This document shows positions 17,012 through 25,639 of a DNA stretch of 64,000 nucleotides, one piece after another (position 1 is the first letter of the stretch; every line of letters begins with the position of its first letter). Source of the stretch: Rhizobium chutanense (lineage in GTDB: Bacteria; Pseudomonadota; Alphaproteobacteria; Rhizobiales; Rhizobiaceae); NCBI RefSeq assembly GCF_002531935.1, contig NZ_NWSV01000011.1:1-64000 (forward strand). The letters run 5' to 3'. The notes beneath the pieces were generated by a model. The model had not been told where the DNA came from, made no database searches, and was given only the letters and a program-made list of their open reading frames with translations. A program made the position numbers and the translations under genes.

Positions 17012-20000
17012 ATGAGCGTCTGGTCACACCGCCCCCGCGCTCTGTATCTGTGGCTCTTCACCGCAGCCTATGTGCTTGCCTGCGGCTTCGCCCAGTCGCT
17101 CGCGATCGTGCCGGGAACGGGTATTTCCATCTGGCCTCCGGGCGGACTTTTCATCGCGACACTCATTCTCGCCTCCAGGCGCAGCTGGCCATGGTGGATA
17201 TTGGCCGGCTGCCTGGCTGAGCTGTTCAGCAACGCCCTTTGGTTCTACAGTCCGCTACCTGCGGCCTTCCTGATCTATGTCGGCAATGCTCTCGAAGCGG
17301 TCGTCGCGGCATGGTTGGTCAATCGGACCTTGAAGCGCCCGGCTCAACTGGAAACCTTGCAGGAGGTTCTTGCGTTCGTCGTTCTGGGCGCCGGAATTGC
17401 GCCAATCGTCAGCGCAACGATAGGAAGCGCAACGCTCGCCTGGTTCGGCATTCAATCGCAATCCTTCGTGACCGCCTGGCCTCTGTGGTGGATCGGTGAC
17501 GCGACCGGTATCCTGATCGTTGCGCCGCTGGCGCTCACCGTCTTCCACAACTGGCGCGACAAGACCCGGCTGACGGCAGCGCAATGGCTGGAGGCTGGCG
17601 TCCTGGGCCTGATTTTTCTCGGTGTCGCCGCGCTTTCGCTCAGCGGCTATCTTCCCTTCGCCTACATCATCATGCCGCCGCTTCTTTGGGCCGCGGTCCG
17701 TTTCGAATTCAAGGGCGCGGCCATATCGCTCGCTCTCCTCGCCCTGATCACTGCCATCTTCACGATCACAGGCGCCGGCCAATTCGGCGATCCAGAGTCC
17801 CAGAAACACAAGCAGATCATGCTGCAGCTTTTTCTGGCCATCTCGGCGTTTTCGGCGCTCATCGTCGCGGCCATATCCAGGCAACACCAGCTGGCCGTGC
17901 TCACATTACGGCAAAGTGTGGAAACGCTGCGCGAGCGGGAACAGGAGCTCTCGCAGCTCGTCGATATGGTTCCGAGCCACGTCTGGCGCCTGACGCCCCA
18001 GGGCGAACCGACCTTTTTCAATAGACGAATGGTCGATTTCCTCGGTCTCGATGTCGCGGATTCGGACAGGACCGATATGAGCCGGCTGGAAGCGCTCATC
18101 GAGGCCGTCATTCATGCCGATGATGCGGCCGGCTTCAGGGAGGCGCTCAACCACTGCCTCGCCACCGGCGAAAACTTCGCCATGCGGTATCGGCTGCGCC
18201 GCGCCGACGGCATCTATCACTGGATGTCGAGCCGCGCCGAGCCGATGCGGGATCAGGCCGGCAGCATCGTCCAGTGGTATGGCCTTTGCCACGACATCGA
18301 CGATCAGGTCCGCGCGGAAGAGGCGGTGCGCCAAAGCGAGCGAGCGCTGCAGCAGATGATCGACGCGGTGCCGGTTCGCGTCTGGAGCGTCGAGCCGACG
18401 AGCGGGTCGGTCTATTTCAACAAACGTTATCAGGACCATTTCCGCGCCGCCATCGCCGATTTCGACGCTCGCGGCGAGCCGCGCATCGAAGAGCTGCTAC
18501 AGCAGCTGATTCACCCCGAAGATGCGCCCGGCGTTCAGCGCACGTTGAAAAATTGTTTCGAAAACGGCAGCGGCACCGCGATGCGGTTTCGCTGGCGAGA
18601 AAAAGACGACGTCTACCGCTGGGCGGAATGCAGGGTGGAACCCCGGCGCGATGACGACGGAACGGTCGTGCAATGGTACGGCGTTTCCCTCGACATCGAC
18701 GAGGAAGTCCGTGCCCTGGAGGCATTGCGTGATCGCGAGCGCGAACTCTCGCAGCTCGTGGACATGGTGCCGGTTCAGATCAGACGCTTGACGCCGAAAG
18801 GCGAGCCGGTCTTCTTCAACAAGCGCCTGATCGATTTTTTCGGTCTCGACGTAGGGGATATGGATAGGCCCGGCATGAGCCGGCTCTCATCGATCATTCA
18901 CACCCTCGTTCACCCCGATGATTCAACGAGACTGTTGGAGACGGTTCACCGCTCCCTTTCCAGCGGCGATCCCTTCTCGATAAAATACCGCATGCGCCGT
19001 GTCGATGGAGCCTATCGCTGGGTCGACGGCCGCGCCGAGCCGCTGCGGGATCAGAACGGCGCGATCATCCAATGGTATGTGATATCGGTCGACATCGATG
19101 ATGAGATGCGCGCGCAGGAAGCACTGCGCGACCGGGAACGGGAGCTTTCGCAACTCGTGAATATGGTTCCGAGCCTGCTCTGGCGGCTTAATCCGGAAGG
19201 CGCTCCGACCTTCTTCAACCAGCGTCTGATCGATTTCCTGGGTCTCGACATCGTTCATATGGAAAAGCCGGGCGTGAGCAGCCTCGCGGCACTCATCGAA
19301 GCTGCCGTCCATCCCGACGATGCGGGGAGCCTCGCCGAAGCTCTCAACCATTCCTTCGCCACTGGCGAGCGCTTCTCCAAGCAGTATCGCCTGCGGCGTG
19401 CCGACGGCGTCTACCGCTGGGTCAAAGGCAGCGCCGAGCCGCTCAGGGACGAAAGCGGGCAAATCATTCAGTGGTACGGCCTCACCAATGACATCGACGA
19501 TCAATTGCGCATCGAGGAGGAGCTGCGCGAGAGAGAACGCTCGCTCTGGCAGATCGTCGAAACGCTGCCGGCAATGATCGATTGCGCAGCGCCTGATGGA
19601 GAACCGGTATACCGCAACCCTCAACTCCGCGACTTCCTCGGATATAAGCTCGAAGAGCTTGACGGAACAGGAAAAACCCGGCTGGACGGCACACTCGATG
19701 CCGGCGTTCATCCCGACGACGTGGCGGGGGTCAAGGAGAATTATGCCCATTCATTGGCTACCGGCGAGCCCTATGCGCGCCGGCATCGTTTGCGGCGCTT
19801 CGACGGCGAATATCGCTGGGTCGAGACACGCGCTGCGCCGATGCGCAATGCCGAAGGCGTCATCGTCCAGTGGAACGTCATCTGCCTCGATATCGACGGA
19901 GAAGTTCGGGCGGAGGAGGATCTGCGTCAGGCGCGGGAGGGCCTTGCGCGGGCGAGCCAAGTTGCGAGCCTCGCCGAGCTTTCGGCCTCCATCGCCCATG

Positions 20001-20641
20001 AGGTGAACCAGCCGCTGGCGGCCGTCGTCGCAAACTCACATGCCTGCCAGCGCTGGCTCCTGGCCGAACCGCCGAACATGGAGCGGGCGCAAAGGACGGT
20101 CGAGCGCATCATCCGGGACGCCAACTCGGCCGCCGATGTCGTCAGCCGAATCCGCGCCCTGTTCAAACAATCCGCAGACAGGAGGGTTCATACAGCGCTT
20201 TCGGGCGTCGTCAACGAAGCGCGCAACCTCATAGCCGCGGAAGCAGCGCGCCGCCGCGCCCGGATCGAGGTGGAGATCGATAGCAACCTTCCGCTCGTCG
20301 CCATCGATCGCGTCCAGATCCAGCAGGTTCTGATCAATCTCATCCGCAACGGCATCGAGGCGATGGACACTATTGCCGGCGACAGGGTGATCGAGATGCG
20401 TTTGCGCCACACGGGGAATGCCGTCCAGACCGAAATCAGCGATCGCGGCCAAGGCATCGAATTTCCCGAGAAGATGTTCGAGCCGTTCTTCACGACGAAG
20501 GAAAGCGGCATGGGCATGGGCCTGGCGATCTGCCGTTCGATCGTCGAGCTGCATGGTGGACGATTGTGGGCCGAGAACAACAATCCGCACGGAGCGACGT
20601 TGATCTTTACCTTGCCGATAGAAACGAAGGCGGAGTCATGA
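17012..20641 (+). CDS. MASE1 sensor histidine kinase with five tandem PAS domains
   Basis: This protein is 1209 residues from the ATG at 17012, chosen for its AGGAG site and because the first membrane helix begins there; upstream in-frame codons add a weakly supported tail. A MASE1-like integral membrane sensor occupies about residues 1-300. Five PAS repeats of about 132 residues then start near 311, 441, 573, 705 and 840, each ending in a PAC-like YRW...QWYG...DID segment. The dimerisation/phosphoacceptor helix has His996 in SIAHEVNQPLAAV. The ATPase domain shows an N box (INLIRNGIEAM) and G boxes (DRGQGIEF and GMGMGLAICRSIVELHGG). It overlaps the next regulator gene by 4 bp, so the two probably form a FixL/FixJ-like pair. 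Confidence 0.88.
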   Translation: MSVWSHRPRALYLWLFTAAYVLACGFAQSLAIVPGTGISIWPPGGLFIATLILASRRSWPWWILAGCLAELFSNALWFYSPLPAAFLIYVGNALEAVVAAWLVNRTLKRPAQLETLQEVLAFVVLGAGIAPIVSATIGSATLAWFGIQSQSFVTAWPLWWIGDATGILIVAPLALTVFHNWRDKTRLTAAQWLEAGVLGLIFLGVAALSLSGYLPFAYIIMPPLLWAAVRFEFKGAAISLALLALITAIFTITGAGQFGDPESQKHKQIMLQLFLAISAFSALIVAAISRQHQLAVLTLRQSVETLREREQELSQLVDMVPSHVWRLTPQGEPTFFNRRMVDFLGLDVADSDRTDMSRLEALIEAVIHADDAAGFREALNHCLATGENFAMRYRLRRADGIYHWMSSRAEPMRDQAGSIVQWYGLCHDIDDQVRAEEAVRQSERALQQMIDAVPVRVWSVEPTSGSVYFNKRYQDHFRAAIADFDARGEPRIEELLQQLIHPEDAPGVQRTLKNCFENGSGTAMRFRWREKDDVYRWAECRVEPRRDDDGTVVQWYGVSLDIDEEVRALEALRDRERELSQLVDMVPVQIRRLTPKGEPVFFNKRLIDFFGLDVGDMDRPGMSRLSSIIHTLVHPDDSTRLLETVHRSLSSGDPFSIKYRMRRVDGAYRWVDGRAEPLRDQNGAIIQWYVISVDIDDEMRAQEALRDRERELSQLVNMVPSLLWRLNPEGAPTFFNQRLIDFLGLDIVHMEKPGVSSLAALIEAAVHPDDAGSLAEALNHSFATGERFSKQYRLRRADGVYRWVKGSAEPLRDESGQIIQWYGLTNDIDDQLRIEEELRERERSLWQIVETLPAMIDCAAPDGEPVYRNPQLRDFLGYKLEELDGTGKTRLDGTLDAGVHPDDVAGVKENYAHSLATGEPYARRHRLRRFDGEYRWVETRAAPMRNAEGVIVQWNVICLDIDGEVRAEEDLRQAREGLARASQVASLAELSASIAHEVNQPLAAVVANSHACQRWLLAEPPNMERAQRTVERIIRDANSAADVVSRIRALFKQSADRRVHTALSGVVNEARNLIAAEAARRRARIEVEIDSNLPLVAIDRVQIQQVLINLIRNGIEAMDTIAGDRVIEMRLRHTGNAVQTEISDRGQGIEFPEKMFEPFFTTKESGMGMGLAICRSIVELHGGRLWAENNNPHGATLIFTLPIETKAES

Positions 20642-21279
20642 CGGCCGATGATCATATCGTCTTCATCGTCGATGACGATGAACGTATCCGCGAGGCGCTC
20701 GGCGAGCTGCTGGACTCGCACGGCATGCGCGCCGTCGCCTTCGAATCGGCCTGCGATTACGTGAGAGCGGATAAACCCGACGTGCCCGCCTGCCTTATCC
20801 TCGATATCGAACTGCCTGACATCAACGGCCTCGATCTGCAGAGCCAGATCGCCGACGGGGACCATCCGCCGATCGTCTTCATCACAGGGCATGGCGATAT
20901 CCCTTCCTCCGTGCGTGCGATCAAGCATGGCGCGGTGGACTTCCTGACCAAACCCTTCAGCGATGCAGACCTCATGACGGCAATCCATGCGGCGATCGCC
21001 GAGGATCGGACAAAGAGATCGGGCCGCGCCGAACTCGACATGCTCAAACGGCACTACCTCGAGCTGACGCCGCGAGAGCGCGAGGTGCTGCCGCTCGTCG
21101 TCAGCGGCCTTCTCAACAAGCAGGCGGCGGCTGAATTGGGGATCAGCGAAGTCACGCTGCAAATCCATAGACGAAATGTGATGCAGAAAATGGCGGCGGC
21201 ATCGCTCGCCGATCTCGTCCGGATCGCGGAGAGATTGGAAATACCGATAACCCACTCGCGCCGGGTGGGAGGGAATTGA
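20638..21279 (+). CDS. FixJ-type response regulator (receiver plus LuxR helix-turn-helix)
   Basis: This 213-residue protein starts at the ATG overlapping the kinase stop (ATGA). The receiver domain has the acidic pair in IVDDDE, phosphoacceptor Asp56 in LILDIELP, Thr in FITGHGD and Lys in FLTKPF. A LuxR/FixJ-type DNA-binding domain follows (LTPREREVLPLVVSGLLNKQ, then LGISEVTLQIHRRNVMQKM). It probably receives phosphate from the five-PAS kinase and activates transcription. Target genes are not evident from the sequence. Confidence 0.9.
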   Translation: MTADDHIVFIVDDDERIREALGELLDSHGMRAVAFESACDYVRADKPDVPACLILDIELPDINGLDLQSQIADGDHPPIVFITGHGDIPSSVRAIKHGAVDFLTKPFSDADLMTAIHAAIAEDRTKRSGRAELDMLKRHYLELTPREREVLPLVVSGLLNKQAAAELGISEVTLQIHRRNVMQKMAAASLADLVRIAERLEIPITHSRRVGGN

Positions 21280-21281
21280 AC

Positions 21282-21659
21282 ATGAACAAGACAAGACACA
21301 TCGTGGCAATTGTCGATGACGATCCGAGACTGCTTGAATCGATGGGCGACCTTCTGGAATCGGCGGGTTATGTGGCCCGCGGCTTCTCGTCGGCGGGCTC
21401 GCTGCTCATCAACGGGCTGTCGGACCTCGACCTTCTCATCACCGATATCGGAATGCCAGGCATCGACGGGTTCGAACTGCGTGATCTGGTGAGCAAGTCA
21501 CGCCCGGAGCTGCCGGTATTCCTGATCACCGGGCGCCACGAGATAGCGGATCAGAGCCGAGCTCAAGGCGTGGGCGGGTTTTTCCGCAAGCCTTTCGATG
21601 CCCAGGCCCTGCTGGCAGCCATCGCCAACGCTTTGCATAAATCGACAGATGGAGGGTAA
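21282..21659 (+). CDS. Single-domain response regulator (receiver only)
   Basis: This 125-residue receiver has no output domain. The acidic pair is in IVDDDP, the phosphoacceptor is Asp55 in LITDIGMPG, and Thr and Lys are in FLITGRHE and FFRKPFD. The ATG at 21282 follows GGGAGGG; a TTG two codons earlier is less likely. It is placed between two FixJ-type regulators in one operon. It could act as a phosphate sink or a relay step; this is inference. Confidence 0.85.
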   Translation: MNKTRHIVAIVDDDPRLLESMGDLLESAGYVARGFSSAGSLLINGLSDLDLLITDIGMPGIDGFELRDLVSKSRPELPVFLITGRHEIADQSRAQGVGGFFRKPFDAQALLAAIANALHKSTDGG

Positions 21660-21660
21660 C

Positions 21661-22353
21661 ATGAGAGTTGATCAGCCGTTGCTGCGGAGATCGGCGCCGT
21701 TATCATTGCAATACAGATCTGAAGAGGCTGAGCCGCTCGTCATTATCGTCGATGACGACGTATCGGTTCGCGAGGCGCTGTCGGAGCTGATCCTGTCGGC
21801 GGGTTTCCGATCGGCCAGTTATGCCTCGACCCGCGAACTGCTTGACGCCGATATCCTGGATAGTCCCGGCTGCCTGATCCTCGACGTGCGCATGCCGGGG
21901 GCAAGCGGCCTTCACCTGCAGCGCCATCTGGCCGAAAACGGCATTCCCAAACCGATCATCTTCCTGACGGGCCATGGCGACATCCCGATGACCGTCCAGG
22001 CGATGAAGGCCGGCGCCGTGGACTTTCTCACCAAGCCGGTGCGAGACCAGACGCTGCTCGACGCTATCACCGCGGCCATTGCGATGGACGCCGAACGAAG
22101 GGCGGAAGCCGCGGTCTCCAAGCGCAACATCGAGCGCCTGGAGACGCTGACGCAGCGTGAACGCGAAGTTCTGCACGAAGTGGCGCACGGCCGTCTCAAC
22201 AAACAGATCGCCTTCGATCTCGGCATCAGTGAAGTGACGGTCAAGCTGCATCGCAGCAATGTCATGCACAAGATGGAGGCCGCCTCGATCGGCGAACTGA
22301 TCCGGGCCTGGGAGACATTGCCGGCGCAGATGCGTCAGGCTGGGTCGCGTTAG
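21661..22353 (+). CDS. FixJ-type response regulator (second in operon)
   Basis: This 230-residue protein starts at 21661 after GGAGGGTAAC. It has a 24-residue N-terminal extension, then a receiver with IVDDDVSV, Asp75 in LILDVRMPG, FLTGHGDIP and DFLTKPVRD. The LuxR-type helix-turn-helix reads LTQREREVLHEVAHGRLNKQ and LGISEVTVKLHRSNVMHKM. It is closely similar in plan to the 20638 regulator, suggesting duplication. It is the last gene of the two-component operon. Confidence 0.88.
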   Translation: MRVDQPLLRRSAPLSLQYRSEEAEPLVIIVDDDVSVREALSELILSAGFRSASYASTRELLDADILDSPGCLILDVRMPGASGLHLQRHLAENGIPKPIIFLTGHGDIPMTVQAMKAGAVDFLTKPVRDQTLLDAITAAIAMDAERRAEAAVSKRNIERLETLTQREREVLHEVAHGRLNKQIAFDLGISEVTVKLHRSNVMHKMEAASIGELIRAWETLPAQMRQAGSR

Positions 22354-22541
22354 CTTTTAGCCCGCATGCCTATAAGGGATCCCGGCTGTCCAATTTAATG
22401 CGCGCCGTATCCGATTCGCGCCAAAAAAGACGATCGGGCACAGACAAAGGGTTTCGGCGTCGCACCCTTGCGTTATCTCTAAATTAAAGCTCGGGGATAT
22501 GATCAGGTGCCCGGCTTTGATTCCCCATAGGAGATCACGCC

Positions 22542-22895
22542 TTGAACAATCTATCGTCCGCCGCGCCTTCCCCTGAAACCGACGCCTTCGGCAACGAAGC
22601 AACCTTCCTGTCGGCCCTGGGGAATGCCAAACGGCTTCACATTCTGCATCTGTTGAGCGCAGGAGAAATGTCCGTGACCGTCCTGGCTGACGAGGTGGGA
22701 TTGAGCCAATCTTCGACGTCCCAGCATTTGGCAATTCTTCGGGAGCAGGAACTCGTGCAGACGCGAAGGGCTGCCCAGACGATCTATTATTCACTCCAAT
22801 CGAGAGCCGCCAGGGTGATGCTCGATACGCTCGCCGACATCTTCGGATCGCATCCTCGTACAATAGTGGAACGTGTCCGAACCGTGAACGCCTGA
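22542..22895 (+). CDS. ArsR-family helix-turn-helix regulator
   Basis: This 117-residue protein is read from a TTG at 22542 with AGGAG eight bases upstream. The winged helix is LGNAKRLHILHLL, then MSVTVLADEVGLSQSSTSQHLAILREQELV, ending TIYYSLQS, as in ArsR/SmtB proteins. There are no cysteine residues, so it is unlikely to be a thiol-based metal sensor. No partner gene adjoins it, and a 338 bp gap follows. Confidence 0.82.
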   Translation: MNNLSSAAPSPETDAFGNEATFLSALGNAKRLHILHLLSAGEMSVTVLADEVGLSQSSTSQHLAILREQELVQTRRAAQTIYYSLQSRAARVMLDTLADIFGSHPRTIVERVRTVNA

Positions 22896-23233
22896 TCCAA
22901 ATAGGGAAGGTACTGCGGCTGACCGCATGCCGATGCGCATTGACGGCACGGATGCCATGCCGGCAATTCTCCCGAAAAACCGGCAGGCAGACATAGGCTT
23001 TGGTTTGCCGAGCGCTCCGGGCGTATAGCTGGGCGAACTGCGCGGCTTCTGGGAGGTTCGGGGCGTGAGCCGTGTTAACCGAACCCGACAGGGATGATGA
23101 GCACAGGGGTTTTTTCGGTTTTACCCTGTGGCCGACGAATTGGCAGGCGAGCGTCCGACCTGTCCGGTTCCGCTTTTTGCTGCAGGACCGGCCGCGTCCA
23201 TGCGGAAAACGGCCGTTCCTGTTTTTCAGCGGA
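22896..23233. other. Gene-free stretch
   Basis: This is the space between the ArsR gene and the convergent end of the dehydratase gene. It holds a weak inverted repeat GGTTCGG/CCGAACC (about 23055-23085) and nothing else that can be supported. No convincing terminator for either side was found. Confidence 0.4.
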
Positions 23234-24424
23234 TCAGGCGAAAGCGTAAGAGCCGTCCGGGCGCTTCGGCACGCGCCGCTGCCAATGGATGTAACCTTCC
23301 TCCTCCATTGCCTTCTCGTCCATTTCGACCCCCCAGCCGGGCCGGTCGGGGCGCAGTTCGAGATAGCCGTCCTTCGGCAGATAGGGATCGACGACGTAGC
23401 GGGTTTCCCCTTCCCGTTTCTCGATATCGAGGCCGCCATAGACATAGGCCTGCCCCTTTGGCAGCCGGTATTCGAGAATGCGGAAATTCTGCGCCGCAGC
23501 TGAAAAATGAACGTTGACGGCGGTCGCAAGCGGACCCATCGGGTTGTGTGGGGCGACGCCGACGAAAAAGGCTTCGGCGAGCGTGGCAATGCGGCGCATT
23601 TCGCTGATGCCGCCGACGACGCAGATATCCGGCTGGATGAGATCGGCGCCCTTGACCTGCAGCAGCCGCAGGAACTCGTTCCTGTTGTAAAGCGACTCGC
23701 CCGTCGCCAGCGTGCAATTGAGACCCTGTTTCAAGTCGCCCCAGGCCTCGATATTCTCAGGCCGCAGCGGCTCCTCGAAAAATAGCGGATCGTAGGGGGC
23801 AAGCGCATTGCCGAGCTGGCGCGCGGCGACCGGCTCGAAAATCTTGGCATGCGCGTCGAAGGCGATCTCGTATTCGTCGTTGACCGTTTCGCGCAGCGAA
23901 CGGAAATAATCCGCCGAAGCTTTGACGACATTGCCCCAGCGATTGGAATGCATATCGACCCGCCAGGGGCTGAGCTTGAAGGCGGTGAAGCCCCACCCCT
24001 CCTTCAGGCGATCAAACTCGTCGCGAGCCGCCGGTGCATCCGGGGCGGTATAGACCCCGGCATAGACCTTGATACGGTCGCGCACCTCGCCGCCGAGCAG
24101 CTTGTAAACAGGGACGTTCGCTGCCTTGGCCGCAAGATCCCACAGGCAATGATCGAGCGCGGAGATCGCGGCAAGGCCGAGCGCGCCCGGCGGGAACCGG
24201 CTTTGCTGGATCAGCAGATTGACGAGATACTCGACACGTGTCGGGTCCTGGCCTGATATAAAGCCGTAGAGATAATCGAGCAGCGGCGGCAGCGCCTTGT
24301 CGGGGCCGTGATTGTAGCATTCGCCCCAGCCGGTGAGCCCGTCATCGGTATCGAGCGCGACGATCACGCGCGGACGGTCCTTGTCGCGGGTCATGAAAAC
24401 CCGCATGCGATCGATCTTCATCAT
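23234..24424 (-). CDS. Enolase-superfamily sugar-acid dehydratase (mandelate racemase/muconate lactonising family)
   Basis: This 396-residue enzyme has metal ligands visible in IAFDAHAKI, FFEEPLRPEN and TLATGESLYNR, and a C-terminal His in VGVAPHNPMGP. These are the features of the acid-sugar dehydratase branch. The N-terminal capping domain includes GLTGWGECYNHGP. It is the last gene of the minus-strand half of the catabolic island, 9 bp after the second enolase-superfamily gene. Likely action: removal of water from an aldonate or aldarate to give a 2-keto-3-deoxy acid. The exact acid cannot be read. Confidence 0.82.
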   Translation of the reverse strand: MMKIDRMRVFMTRDKDRPRVIVALDTDDGLTGWGECYNHGPDKALPPLLDYLYGFISGQDPTRVEYLVNLLIQQSRFPPGALGLAAISALDHCLWDLAAKAANVPVYKLLGGEVRDRIKVYAGVYTAPDAPAARDEFDRLKEGWGFTAFKLSPWRVDMHSNRWGNVVKASADYFRSLRETVNDEYEIAFDAHAKIFEPVAARQLGNALAPYDPLFFEEPLRPENIEAWGDLKQGLNCTLATGESLYNRNEFLRLLQVKGADLIQPDICVVGGISEMRRIATLAEAFFVGVAPHNPMGPLATAVNVHFSAAAQNFRILEYRLPKGQAYVYGGLDIEKREGETRYVVDPYLPKDGYLELRPDRPGWGVEMDEKAMEEEGYIHWQRRVPKRPDGSYAFA

Positions 24425-24433
24425 TTTGTCCTT

Positions 24434-25639
24434 CTAGCGATTGAAATAGCTGCGGCGCGCCACGCGCGTCTGCACGTAGACATGCTCGTTGTCGGTTCCG
24501 GGATTATAGGCGCCCGCGGCTTGCGGCACCGAGAGATTGCCGCTGCTCGGGAAGCGCGCGACGAAGGCCTCGTCGATATCGCAACCAAGTCCCGGGCCGT
24601 CGGGAACGGCGAGCAGACCGTCGACCTGTTGCGGATGCGGCACGATCGTCTGGCGGCGGCCGTCCCAGTCGTCGTCGAGGCGCTCGAGAATGAGGCCGTT
24701 CGGGATCGCCGCCAGCAGATGCAGCGCCGCATATTCCGCCACCGGCCCGAGCGAGCCGGAATGCGGCGCCATCTGGATATGATGGGCTTCGGCTATGGCG
24801 GCGATCTTCTTCATCTGGGTGATGCCGCCGGCCCGGCCGGTATCCGGCTGGATCACGTCGACCAACTCCTTCTCGATGAGTTCGCGCTCGCCGAAAATGG
24901 TCGCCGAGCGCTCGCCGGCTGCAAGCGGCACATGAGCTGCGTCGCGGATGCGCCGGTAGCCGTCGATATTCTCCGGCGCAATCGGATCTTCCACCCACAT
25001 CAGCTCATAGGGCTCGAGCGCCCGCACCAGGCGGCAGGCATCCGCAGGCGTCAGCCACGGCGGCCCGTGCAGATCGATGGCGATGTCCATGCCGTCGCCG
25101 ACCGCGTCGCGGAGTGCGGCGACTTTGCGAACGGGATCTGCGACGCCACCGCACTTGATCGCCCTAATGCCGCGCTCCTTGAGGGCAAGCGCGCGCTCGG
25201 GCGTATTGGCATGCGAATAGATCGGAATCCGGTCACGCACCTTGCCGCCGAGCAGCATCCATATCGGCACGCCGAGCGCCTTGCCCTTGATGTCCCAAAG
25301 CGCCATATCGATGCCGGTCATCGCCCCGCCGCCGACCGTTCCGAGCATGCCGTGGCCCATCATGGCGATATGCATCTTCTGCCACAGCCGCTCGATATGG
25401 ACCGGATCTTCACCGATGAGCAGGGGCGCAAGATCATGGATCGCCGTCTCGACGACACGCGGCCAGCCCGAGCACTCGCCGATGCCGGTGATGCCCTCGT
25501 CCGTATCGATCTTCAGAAAGAGCCAGTTTCTGGTGCCTCCGAACTGCTTGGACGCGCCATCGCCGGACTGTTGGTCGGCCGCCCAGTTCGAGGGCTGACC
25601 GACATGCATGAGAAAGGTGCGTATCCCGGTGATTTTCAT
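24434..25639 (-). CDS. Enolase-superfamily sugar-acid dehydratase or cycloisomerase
   Basis: This 401-residue member begins [15 protein letters not shown] and has EGITGIGECSGWPR in the capping domain. Metal-binding acids are in IAIDLHGPP, WVEDPIAPEN and LAAGERSAT, and a His is in IQMAPHSGSLGP. Overall plan is like D-galactonate-dehydratase-type proteins. Given the uronate dehydrogenase-like gene across the divergent promoter, a galactarolactone cycloisomerase role is an alternative. Its ATG overlaps the ATPase stop by 4 bp, so transport and catabolism are coupled. Confidence 0.8.
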   Translation of the reverse strand: MKITGIRTFLMHVGQPSNWAADQQSGDGASKQFGGTRNWLFLKIDTDEGITGIGECSGWPRVVETAIHDLAPLLIGEDPVHIERLWQKMHIAMMGHGMLGTVGGGAMTGIDMALWDIKGKALGVPIWMLLGGKVRDRIPIYSHANTPERALALKERGIRAIKCGGVADPVRKVAALRDAVGDGMDIAIDLHGPPWLTPADACRLVRALEPYELMWVEDPIAPENIDGYRRIRDAAHVPLAAGERSATIFGERELIEKELVDVIQPDTGRAGGITQMKKIAAIAEAHHIQMAPHSGSLGPVAEYAALHLLAAIPNGLILERLDDDWDGRRQTIVPHPQQVDGLLAVPDGPGLGCDIDEAFVARFPSSGNLSVPQAAGAYNPGTDNEHVYVQTRVARRSYFNR

